From G965216255 sp965216255 (GTDB taxonomy: Bacteria; Bacteroidota; Rhodothermia; Rhodothermales; Bin80), in NCBI GenBank assembly GCA_965216255.1, contig OZ244148.1, forward strand, positions 1,488,001 through 1,552,000: DNA of 64,000 nucleotides. The letters are read 5' to 3'. Below, piece after piece: positions 27,468 to 35,554 of the stretch (position 1 is its first letter; each line of letters opens with the position of its first letter). A program made the position numbers and the translations under genes. The notes beneath the pieces were generated by a model, which was not told the DNA's origin, made no database searches, and saw only the letters and a list, made by a program, of their open reading frames with translations.

Positions 27468-28137
27468 ATCGGGATAGGTGGGGGCCTCACGGCCCCCACC
27501 CCCCCACACCACCGTGCGTACGGGTCCGTACACGGCGGTTCAATGGACTTGAGCAAACCGACTTGGGTGCCAGGGCCACCAGGCCGCTACGTGCCGGGAG
27601 TTCGGATTCGGGTTGCGCCGTGCGAACTTCGGTCCCTTCCCCACGGGCACCGCCGGATTCACCGGGGCTGTCCCACGCAAAAGGCAGCGTTAGCTGGATT
27701 TTCTGCCGCATTGCTCGCATGAGCTTGCCGTCCTACTATCCCTGTCCATTGTTCGGGCCTTCGTCGGCTAAGCCGACTACTATGCCCTCTGCTGACTTCT
27801 GCGTTGCGGTCACGTGCCTTACGACACGTTCAGTCCGGCTTAGCCGGACACAACGCAGATCTCCCAGGGTAAGACCAACCGCCTTCCCCGCACACCTGCC
27901 GAATCTACCACCCCGACGCATAGATGACGCGGACTTTGCGATAACCGGCTCGCTCGTCCGATCGGGTAGGCCTCGTATTCGGTTCTTGTTCATCAGGTCG
28001 CGGGTTTGCTACACGCTTCCTTCAGACCCCGCCTCACGACGACGCCCTTGCGCTTCGCTAATCCTTCGCCGCCATCTGGCTGGATAGAGGACTTGCACCT
28101 CCAAGCTGTTGATCATGCCTGGCACACCGGTAGGCCC
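27468..28137 (-). ncRNA. ORF-less group II intron E3, nested in the 3' tail of E2
   Basis: 670 nt. 5' end GTGTGCCAGGCATGATCAAC at 28137; 3' end ...CCCACCTATCCCGAT at 27468; D5 at about 27508-27541 (GAACCGCCGTGTACGGACC / CACGGTGGT), followed by a long GC hairpin (GGTGGGGGCC / GGCCCCCACC). E2 ends CCTACCG on one side of E3, and the missing CGAT of the usual CCTACCGCGAT terminus is found on the other side (27464-27467). E3 thus inserted 4 nt before the end of E2. No RT ORF. Confidence 0.82.
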
Positions 28138-28792
28138 CGGGTTTCCCCGGGGCCCCCGCACAGATCCGGACGTGCCCGTTAAGGCATCCGGCTCCTCCCT
28201 CAGGTCGCGCCGCCGCGCATGACGTTAATGGGCCGGCTAACCAACCCATAGCCGTAACCGAACCATCCCATGTGACACACGAAGTCCGGCTCTGCGTCCG
28301 GTGTGTGTTGGGGTGTCCGATTTCCCCTCGGGTGCGACGCTTCGCTCCACCAACTCCGCCGCGCGGTCCTCCGCGCTTTGTTCGCCGGCTTCATCGCTAC
28401 TATCATCGCATCTGACTCCTCCTCGCCGTTCATCCTCCGCTCGGCAATGCCTTGGCTTTGGCGGCCCCGCCCTAAGCGCTGGGCAGCGAGGAGGCCTCCC
28501 AGGTCCCAACCTTGTACGTACATACGTGCCTGAGTTCTTGGACGCCGCGGAGCCCTCTTGAACCTCACCATATCGGTCCAATCAGTATTGCCTTCAGCCA
28601 ACACGAGGACTTCGGCACTCCGAACAATGGTCCTTTCGGCGCTCATTAGCTCCGCCCATATGCACCCCTGCCGACGCTTCGCCCGTTCCCTCACGAGAAC
28701 GACCGCACGGCTTGGGGAGAGATATGGATTGGTTATATCCTTTACCACAGAGGACTTACACCTCCTGTACTTGGCCAGTTAGCCTGGCGCAC
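28138..28792 (-). ncRNA. ORF-less group II intron E2 (R family)
   Basis: 5' end GTGCGCCAGGCTAACTGGCC at 28792; D5 at 28163-28194 (GAGCCGGATGCCTTAACGGG); the body ends CCTACCG at 28138 with the last four bases displaced by E3 to 27464-27467, giving 659 nt in total. Nearly identical to E1 over its whole length. Its 5' exon ends GGAGTGGCAACACG and its 3' exon begins GGAAGCCCTGACGG. Confidence 0.85.
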
Positions 28793-29020
28793 CGTGTTGC
28801 CACTCCTTCCATCTTGCATGCATGCCAGTGCCAGTACCCCGGCGAAAATAGACCGGTGCACGTGTCGTTCTCTTCCCGGTCTACCAGCGGCCTTCCCCAT
28901 GACACCGGAGGGTCGGCTTCCGCATTGCCCTTTTCGAGGCCTGCTCGGCATTCACTGCGCGTTCCGGCCTGCATGCTCGCTAAATCGCCTAAGCGATCCT
29001 TTTGCCAAAGTGCTTCAGTC
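28793..29020. other. Unassigned DNA between introns E1 and E2
   Basis: Serves as the 3' flank of E1 and the 5' flank of E2. The start on the minus strand (CTGAAGCACTTTGGCAAAAG then GATCGCTTAGGCGATT) resembles a sequence downstream of ssrA (46927-46965). One translated stretch (GYWHWHACKME) faintly resembles the N-terminus of the E5 RT (FWGMYVHVCKMET), so it may be intron-derived. Confidence 0.4.
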
Positions 29021-29626
29021 ATCGCGGTAGGCCCCGGGTTTCCCCGGGGCCCCCGCACAGATCCGGACGTGCCCGCTAAGGCATCCGGCTCCTCCCTCAG
29101 GTCGCGCCGCCGCGCATGACGTTAATGGGCCGGCTAACCAACCCATAGCCGTAACCGAACCATCCCATGTGACACACGAAGTCCGGCTCTGCGTCCGGTG
29201 TGTGTTGGGTTGTCCGATTTCCCCTCGGGTGCGACGCTTCGCTCCACCAACTCCGCCGCGCGGTCCTCCGCGCTTTGTTCGCCGGCTTCATCGCTACTAT
29301 CATCGCATCTGACTCCTCCTCGCCGTTCATCCTCCGCTCGGCAATGCCTTGGCTTTGGCGGCCCCGCCCTAAGCGCTGGGCAGCGAGGAGGCCTCCCAGG
29401 TCCCAACCTTGTACGTACATACGTGCCTGAGTTCTTGGACGCCGCGGAGCCCTCTTGAACCTCACCATATCGGTCCAATCAGTATTGCCTTCAGCCAACA
29501 TGAGGACTTCGGCACTCCGAACAATGGTCCTTTCGGCGCTCATTAGCTCCGCCCATATGCACCCCTGCCGACGCTTCGCCCGTTCCCTCACGAGAACGAC
29601 CGCACGGCTTGGGGAGAGATATGGAT

Positions 29627-31029
29627 GAGAAACTGTCATATCTTGGGTCTGCAGAATGCCGCGGCGTATCTTTGTGGAGTACCCATCAATCGCCCTAGAC
29701 GGGCATATCCGGACTACATCGTATGACAGATCCAACAGAATCCAACGTACACTCACTGGTTACCCGTGAGGAGGCACTCAGCACTCTGGATGACCTGGTG
29801 CGCAGCTCCGCCCGGCGCATGCTTCAGGCAGCGCTCGAGCGGGAAGCCGACGACTACGTGAAGGCCCATACACAGCTGCGGAATGAGCACGGCCACCGAG
29901 TCGTCAAACGCAATGGCCACCATCCGCAGAGAGAAATCCTCACGGGTGCGGGCCCGCTAGCGATCCAGCGGCCCCATATCCGTGACCCTCGAACAGGGCA
30001 TACCTTCACCAGCGCCATACTGCCGCGCTATATGCGCCGCAGTCCGTCGATAGATGCACTTATTCCGGCCTTGTACCTGCGGGGAGTTTCGACCAACGAC
30101 TTTGCTCTGGCCCTGGAGGCCATACTTGGCCCGCAAGCTGGCAACCTATCGCCATCGTCGATCAGCCGACTCAAGGGGGCCTGGCTAGAGGAATACCGGC
30201 AATGGAACAAGCGGGACCCCGTGGGCAAACGGTATGTTTACCTCTGGGCTGACGGGTTATACTTCAATGTCCGCATGGGAAACGAACGCCCGTGTATGCT
30301 TGTTATTATTGGAGTTATGCCTGATGGAAGGAAAGAGCTCGTAGGACTTCTGGACGGAGAGCGGGAAAGCAGGCTGTCCTGGAAGGAGTTATTGCTGGAT
30401 ATCAAACAACGAGGCTTGGACGTAGCGCCTAAGGCGGCCACAGCAGACGGAGGCCTGGGCTTCTGGGCTGCGTTGGAAGAAGTATATCCCTCCACGCTAC
30501 AACAGCGATGCTGGGTGCACAAGACGGCCAACGTGCTCAATAAGCTGCCCAAGAAGCTGCAGGGGTCTGCGAAAGAGAGGCTCCGTGGCATCTATACGGC
30601 ACCGTCCAGGAAGGATGCCCTGAAGGCACTCGATACCTTCGAGAATCTCTTCGGAGGCGCCTACGAGAAGGCCGTCACCTGTCTGCGCAAGGATCAAGAG
30701 GAGCTCTTGACCTTCTACCAGTTCCCGCCCGAACACTGGGTTCACCTTCGGACTTCGAATCCCATTGAGTCCACGTTTGCGACCGTACGGAAACGTACAC
30801 GGCAAACCAAGGGATGCGGCAGCCGGGACGCGACACTGATGATGGTTTACAAGCTGACCCGGGAAGCGGAGAAACGCTGGCGGAGGCTGACTGGATCGCA
30901 GCTGCTCATCCTTGTGTTGGAAACAACCCCACACGAGTACAGCGTAGAAGTAGACAAACAAGCCGCCTAATTCTAATTCCCCAATTCCATGCCGCGGCAT
31001 TCTGCAGACCCAAGATATGACAGTTTCTC
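29627..31029 (+). mobile_element. IS256-family element inside intron E1
   Basis: 1403 bp with perfect 39-bp inverted ends (29627-29665 and 30991-31029, outermost GAGAAACTGTCATATCTTGG) and a 9-bp target duplication GATATGGAT (29618-29626 and 31030-31038). An 8-9 bp duplication is the family norm. Intact ends, duplication and transposase suggest a recent, possibly active insertion. Confidence 0.96.
29723..30970 (+). CDS. IS256-family (Mutator) transposase, intact
   Basis: A 415-residue DDE transposase, normal length for IS256. Catalytic residues are visible: Asp in YVYLWADGLYFNVR, Asp in AATADGGLGFWAALEEVYP, and Glu in LRTSNPIESTFATVRKRTRQ. The C-x2-H block QRCWVHKTANVLNKLPK lies between the second Asp and Glu, as in Mutator enzymes. 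The N-terminus (SSARRMLQAALEREADDYV) is typical of the family. The start ATG 29723 lies about 97 bp inside the left repeat. The frame is intact. Confidence 0.95.
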   Translation: MTDPTESNVHSLVTREEALSTLDDLVRSSARRMLQAALEREADDYVKAHTQLRNEHGHRVVKRNGHHPQREILTGAGPLAIQRPHIRDPRTGHTFTSAILPRYMRRSPSIDALIPALYLRGVSTNDFALALEAILGPQAGNLSPSSISRLKGAWLEEYRQWNKRDPVGKRYVYLWADGLYFNVRMGNERPCMLVIIGVMPDGRKELVGLLDGERESRLSWKELLLDIKQRGLDVAPKAATADGGLGFWAALEEVYPSTLQQRCWVHKTANVLNKLPKKLQGSAKERLRGIYTAPSRKDALKALDTFENLFGGAYEKAVTCLRKDQEELLTFYQFPPEHWVHLRTSNPIESTFATVRKRTRQTKGCGSRDATLMMVYKLTREAEKRWRRLTGSQLLILVLETTPHEYSVEVDKQAA

Positions 31030-31101
31030 GATATGGATTGGTTATATCCTTTACCACAGAGGACTTACACCTCCTGTACTTGGCCAGTTAGCCTGGCGCA
31101 C

Positions 31102-31990
31102 CGTGATGAGATCCTTCGCCAGCGCGGCAGACTCATAGGGGGCTATAGTCCAGCCCACTATGTAGCGGCTGAAGACATCCAGGACCACGTACAGCTTGTA
31201 CCTTCTTGGGGCCCCGAAGTGTGGTGATATCCCACGTCCACAACTGGTTCGGACCACAAGCCAATAGCTCCGGTTTCGTGTAAGGAGGATGTGCGCGCTG
31301 ATTTCTTCGCTCACGTATCTCCTTGTAATCATGGAGGATACGATACATGGTGCGCCAGTGACAGACGTAGTTGCCTTCATCCGGAAGCGTGGCCCAGATC
31401 TGGCGTGGAGGCAGGTTGAGGAAGCGATCCGAGTTCAGTATCGCACGAATCTCTGCCCGCTTGACAACCGACGCCTGCTCTTGCGGCGTCTCTTCGGCCG
31501 CGGCACCACCGGATGCCGGCTTCTGTAGTAGAAGGCGCGAGAGATCCCCACATGTCGGCAAGCCTCACTCGTGCCCATGACCGGACGCAGTGCCGTTGCC
31601 ATTTTCTTCATGGCTGCCCGGCCTCGGTCTGGCTGCTGATGCCAAACGGTGCACAGACCTTTTTTTGGACCTCTATGATGGCTTCGGCCTTCTCCAGCTG
31701 GCGCCGAGACTGATTGAGCTCCTTGCGTAGCCGCCTGTTCTCTTCGTCCTTGGCAAGCAGCTCCTTCCCGGCTTGCGTCGAACCATAAAGGCTTCCACGC
31801 TCACGCAGCTTGCGCCACTGCGCTAGATGAGGATGAATAGATGCCTTCCCGGCGCAAAAGTGCGCCGACCTCTCCAGGCTTGATGCATGCATCGGCCTCT
31901 TTCAGCAGGCGCAGCTTGTAACTGGCTGAACCTGCGGCGCTTGGCCTTACAAGCCACCTCGGTCGGGGGGACCTCCTCGGTTCCATTGGT
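31102..31990 (-). pseudogene. IS3 OrfA and OrfB 5' half, frameshifted
   Basis: OrfA fragments: LRLLKEADACIKPGEVGALLRREGIYSS, then in another frame HLAQWRKLRERGSLYGSTQAGKELLAKDEENRRLRKEL (leucine-zipper-like). OrfB fragments: RAEIRAILNSDRFLNLPPRQIWATLPDEG, RTMYRILHDY, QLWTWDITTLRGPKK with the first catalytic Asp, then a frameshift into YKLYVVLDVFSRYIVGWTIAPYESAALAKDLIT, which ends at the E1 intron start. At least two frameshifts besides the intron, so inactive. A related remnant is at 48220. Confidence 0.8.
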
Positions 31991-32078
31991 GGTCAAAGGG
32001 CGGTTAGTTTCCATGATGTATGGGGGATTGATGATGGATTGGTTAGGCTGAATCGCCTGACCAGTCTTGCCGCATGAA

Positions 32079-32198
32079 CCCCACCGCGGCTACACTATTA
32101 ATGTATTGAACTGTCTCACTTGTTATTGGCACAGAGGGCCCGCTGTGCCAACAAAGAGTGAGACGGGTCAGTACCTTGTTGGTGTAGCCGCGGTGGGG
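32079..32198. repeat. Palindrome formed by two head-to-head IS3-type ends
   Basis: Inverted arms CCCCACCGCGGCTACAC (32079-32095) and GTGTAGCCGCGGTGGGG (32182-32198) enclose two opposed IS3 left ends: the minus-strand TGTGCCAATAACAAGTGAGAC from 32133 and the plus-strand TGTGCCAACAAAGAGTGAGAC from 32143. Only 9 bp separate them. The second IS3 is truncated soon after. Confidence 0.75.
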
Positions 32199-32429
32199 TA
32201 ATTCCCGCTCCGTTAACGTGCATCAGATGCCCTGGCTACATGGTGAGAAGGGTCATACGTGGATAGTAAAAAGCAGAATAAGCAGGGCATTTGTGCCCCC
32301 TTTTGGGCTTGTCTATTTTCACTCACTTTCCAATAAGAGTGTCGCTCCTCTTTATGGACACGCAGGGATTTTCCTGGGCCTGTTCAGAAACGCGGTGCGG
32401 GATCACTTCCACCTTTCTCAGTCGGCGTT

Positions 32430-33400
32430 CAACCTAGTCTATCTGCCGCTTGGCGCACCGCAAATAGTGCTATATCTCCTCGTGCGCTATCCTGTGCCAC
32501 TTCAAAACCTCCAGCGTGCACTCCGCCTTCTGCACAAGTTGGCGGCACAGACTTAGATAGCTCCTCACCCTCGCCGGGTCTCGCCACTGCCGGTGTGTGC
32601 GTAACCGATAGAATGCCCGCCGCACTTCCCTATTCCAAGACCTGCTCTTGCGCCACCCTGAGATCTTGTGCGCCCGGCACGTTCGCCCAAGATTCCGGAT
32701 TGGGCAGCGCAACGCATCCCACAGAAGGTTCACGTCCGTGGGCCAGTGCACATGCGTCTTCGCTACAACCGTATCTTCCCTGCAGCGAAGCGGATGATCT
32801 TCCGACCGTTTCTTGCCAAGCGGTGGCTGCAGGTGACCACCACACTGCTTATTTCTTCCGTCAACAGACTTACGTTGTTAATGACGCTCTGTTGGTGATA
32901 CGGCGTCTTGCCGTAGAATGCGGCGTGCCCCAGCATCTGGCGCATCTTCCCGTGAATGTTTGGCATAGTCCAAGAGACGATCGCAATCACAGTCAATGGC
33001 TCTCTAGACCACGCTAAGGACAAAGATCTGCCGCAGATCCATATCAGGGCGGCCGCGCTCCTAGCTGACATCTGGCCACAGCCGCTTCTTCAGGATGTCG
33101 AATAACTTCTCCCGGGTGACGGGATCGCGTTACAGATGCTGCAGTCCACGCAGTGCGGCCAGAACGTCGAGTCGCCCGGGAGCCTCCCCCATCTTTTGTG
33201 CAGCATAGCAGTTCGGTGGCTACATCAAAGTACCCTCCGAATGCTACATGCCACACCGTCGTCCCGCAATCTGGGATTGAACCAGATCTGGTCGATGGGT
33301 AGTTGTCCGAATTCAAACTATGATTTGCAAACTTCGCGCATGGCAATGAGGCATCGAATGTTGGGGCGAAAGCGGCCAAACCGGATCATCGCGGCTATAA
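32430..33400 (-). pseudogene. Decayed ISNCY-like transposase, second subfamily
   Basis: Minus-strand fragments in several frames follow the order of an ISNCY-like transposase: RDDG..IRRVL near 33300; MRQMLGHAAFYGKTPYHQQSVINNVSLLTEEIS (about 32800-32950, compare LGH...YSRQRLVDNVQLLTPKL); and HWPTDVNLLWDALRCPIRNLGRTC...GWRKSRSWNREVRRAFYRLR (32470-32750, compare HYPTDVGLCWDAVRG). Many frameshifts; the C-terminal half is absent. It is diverged from the copies at 58-64 kb. Confidence 0.65.
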
Positions 33401-33652
33401 TATCGGGAAATGGCAAGGTATCCGCAGAAACAACAGATGTATAGATCCTGAACTTAGAGCTTACCCTGGCTCATCCACGGTGATACGGAAGTGCTTGGAA
33501 TTGCATTACTTGAACACACCTTCCTCCAGAGACACGTATCCAAACTTGTAGCCTCAAGACCACTCAAATTGTTTTCGGGCATTCACTACCAATGGGAGTA
33601 CAAGCAAACTACACGGATGAAAGATCGCGCGCCGGAGCATGGCTGCCCGGCC
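33401..33652. other. Unassigned sequence
   Basis: About 250 bp between IS debris and the 3' end of the ABC ATPase gene. In a ccm-type cluster the permease gene would be expected here on the minus strand, but it is absent. Confidence 0.4.
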
Positions 33653-34285
33653 TCAGCGATAGTCTTGCACACAGAGCGTGCGGCCAGCCAGAGATGCATC
33701 GTCACTGCGATTGGTTGCCACTACCGCCAGCTTTCCCGCGTCGCGAATCGATGCCACAACCCGTGCCATTACCATGCGCCCTTCTGCATCGAGATTGACG
33801 GCCGGCTCGTCCAGCAGCATCAGGTGCGGATCAGCAAGGAGCGCCGCGGCAAGCTTTAGCCGCTGCTTCATACCGGTGGAATACGTACGTACACGCTCGT
33901 CAGCCCTCTCTTGCAACCTGACACGTTCCAGTAGCTCGCCGAGACGCTCTGCCCGCGGTTTCACGATGCGTGCGCTAGCCAGGAATGTGAGATTTTCCCG
34001 GGCCGTAAGGTCTTCGTACAGGTTCAGGTCGGGCGAAACAAGCCCGACATGGAGCGGGTGAATATCCGAAGCAATGCGGCGGCCGCCGTAGTAAAGCGCC
34101 GCCGATCCGGCCGAAGGCCGAAGGACTCCCGCCAAAATCCTAAGGAGCGTCGACTTACCCGATCCGTTGGCGCCAGTAATAGTGAGAACATCGCCGCCAT
34201 TGAGCTCGAAAGACAGGCAACGGAAGAGCAGGCGACTGCCGAATCTCTTGCCAAGGCCTTCGGCAACCAACCGAGGTCGAATCAT
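33653..34285 (-). CDS. ABC transporter ATP-binding protein, CcmA-like
   Basis: A 210-residue ATPase subunit. Walker A GANGSGKST (~38-46), Q-loop region VGLVSPDLNLYEDLTARENL, signature YSTGMKQRLKLAAALL and Walker B LMLLDEPAVNLD are intact; the usual switch His is replaced in VVATNRSDD. The short length and the LYEDLTARENL/YSTGMKQR pattern resemble CcmA, the ATPase of the haem exporter used in cytochrome c maturation, but other short ABC-2-type ATPases look similar. No partner permease is next to it; insertion debris lies downstream and an IS5 upstream, so the operon may have been split. Confidence 0.75.
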   Translation of the reverse strand: MIRPRLVAEGLGKRFGSRLLFRCLSFELNGGDVLTITGANGSGKSTLLRILAGVLRPSAGSAALYYGGRRIASDIHPLHVGLVSPDLNLYEDLTARENLTFLASARIVKPRAERLGELLERVRLQERADERVRTYSTGMKQRLKLAAALLADPHLMLLDEPAVNLDAEGRMVMARVVASIRDAGKLAVVATNRSDDASLAGRTLCVQDYR

Positions 34286-34436
34286 ATCCAGGGTAGACTA
34301 TTGTAGTTTCAACTTAGGACGTTTATCGCTAAATTGCTCCTTCTGAGTTTAACGGACTTGCAGGGTGAACCCATATGCGCGTTATGGAACCTCTGATTAA
34401 TAGAAAAACAAATATATCACGGATTACAATTTCATC

Positions 34437-35438
34437 ATGCGAGCCAAGTCGATGCATCAGCTCTCTATTGAGGACACCTCCTACCTGAACAGACCCAGGA
34501 AGACGCGCATGCAAAAGTTCTTGGAGCGGATGGATGCCGTGCTACCTTGGAAGAAGTTCGTTTCCGAGATCGCCCCCTACTATCCCAAAGGAGAAAGAGG
34601 CCGTCGGCCCATACCGCTCGAGACCATGCTGCGCGTCTACTTCCTGCAGCAGTGGTATGGCTACTCGGACCCCTGCATGGAGGATGCCCTCTACGATAAC
34701 GTAGCCTTGCGCCGCTTTGCCTCTCTTGAGCCGGGCAGGGCACCGAATGAAACCACGATTTGCAAATTTCGGCATCTACTGGAGCAGCACGGGCTGACGA
34801 AGAAGCTGCTGGAATTGAGTCGACGACACCTGGCAGCGCGTGGGATACTGGTGCAGGAGGGTACGATCGTGGACGCGGCCATAATCACGGCACCGAGTTC
34901 CACGAAAAACAAGGCGAGAGAGCGCGATCCCGAGATGAATTCCACGAAGAAGGGCAACACATGGCATTTCGGCATGAAGGCGCATATTGGCACGGATACG
35001 GAAGGCCATGTGCATAGCGTAGAGGCTACAACGGCCAATATGCATGGTAGCACGATGATGGAGCAGTGTATGCATGGCAAGCAGAAGCGGATCTATGGCG
35101 ATAAGGCGTACGCATGCGCAGTGCGCAAGAAAGAGGCTGAGGGGCGGGGCGTGGTGTGGCGTGTGTCACGGAAGGCGACCAAGAAGCGGAAGCTGAACTG
35201 CGCGGACCGCTCTTTCAACAAGAAAAGTAGCCGGACCCGCCCACGGGTAAAGCACCCGTTCGGGGTTATCAAGCATCTTTGGGGCTATCGGAAGACCCAG
35301 TATCGGGGTCTCAAGAAGAACGCCACTCAGGTCTACACTTTGTTTACGCTGGCCAATTTCTACATGGCGTGCAAGAAATGGCCTTACAGGGATAAGTATG
35401 TCCTAGGCACGCTTCCGATGTGTCTTGGGCATGGATAA
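34437..35438 (+). CDS. IS5-family transposase, intact
   Basis: A 333-residue transposase. Blocks: N-terminal KFLERMDAVLPWKKFVSEIAPYYP, RGRRPIPLETMLRVYFLQQWYGYSDPCMEDALYD, FRHLLEQHGL, first Asp in GTIVDAAIITAPSSTKN, WHFGMKAHIGTD, second Asp in RIYGDKAYA, and C-terminal VKHPFGVIKHLWGYRKTQYRGLKKN containing the third acidic or equivalent position. Length and motif spacing fit the IS5 group. The frame is complete. I could not define terminal inverted repeats with confidence; the left end may lie near 34385 and the right end near 35440, only about 115 bp before the next gene start, whose promoter it may have displaced. Confidence 0.88.
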   Translation: MRAKSMHQLSIEDTSYLNRPRKTRMQKFLERMDAVLPWKKFVSEIAPYYPKGERGRRPIPLETMLRVYFLQQWYGYSDPCMEDALYDNVALRRFASLEPGRAPNETTICKFRHLLEQHGLTKKLLELSRRHLAARGILVQEGTIVDAAIITAPSSTKNKARERDPEMNSTKKGNTWHFGMKAHIGTDTEGHVHSVEATTANMHGSTMMEQCMHGKQKRIYGDKAYACAVRKKEAEGRGVVWRVSRKATKKRKLNCADRSFNKKSSRTRPRVKHPFGVIKHLWGYRKTQYRGLKKNATQVYTLFTLANFYMACKKWPYRDKYVLGTLPMCLGHG

Positions 35439-35554
35439 CGAACAAATATAAATACTTAGCTTCGGTCTGTAGTACAGAATCGAGCTTCTTCTTCGCTTCC
35501 CGAGCCGCTGTACCTCAATTGGTCCAAAATCACCGCTTAAATCAGAGCTTCCTT

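Larger units (their letters stand above)
29021..31101 (-). ncRNA. ORF-less group II intron E1 (R family), interrupted by IS256
   Basis: 5' end GTGCGCCAGGCTAACTGGCC at 31101, directly after IS3 orfB exon 1; 3' end ...CCTACCGCGAT at 29021; D5 at 29060-29091. IS256 (29627-31029, plus a 9-bp duplication) interrupts the 5' domain; the intron alone is about 669 nt and nearly identical to E2. Its 3' flank is not the IS3 exon 2, which instead abuts the partial intron at 22168, so the present arrangement reflects a later rearrangement between intron copies. Confidence 0.82.
21572..32133 (-). mobile_element. IS3-family element split by group II intron cluster
   Basis: An IS3 element whose two ends now lie 10.5 kb apart. 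Terminal repeats: TGTGCCAATAAAAATGAGCC from 21572 and, on the minus strand, TGTGCCAATAACAAGTGAGAC from 32133. The orfA/orfB region (31102-31990) and the orfB 3' half (21626-22167) are separated exactly at a group II intron insertion site. Joining 31102 to 22167 continues the frame (SAALAKDLIT + DTCARQNVKPNQLVIHSDRG). Everything from 22168 to 31101 is intron DNA or DNA inserted in introns. Confidence 0.8.

Noticed and set aside
34300..35470. Terminal inverted repeats for the IS5-type element
   Set aside because: Candidate ends (GAACCTCTGATTAATAG near 34385) had no convincing partner on the right side, so no boundaries are reported.
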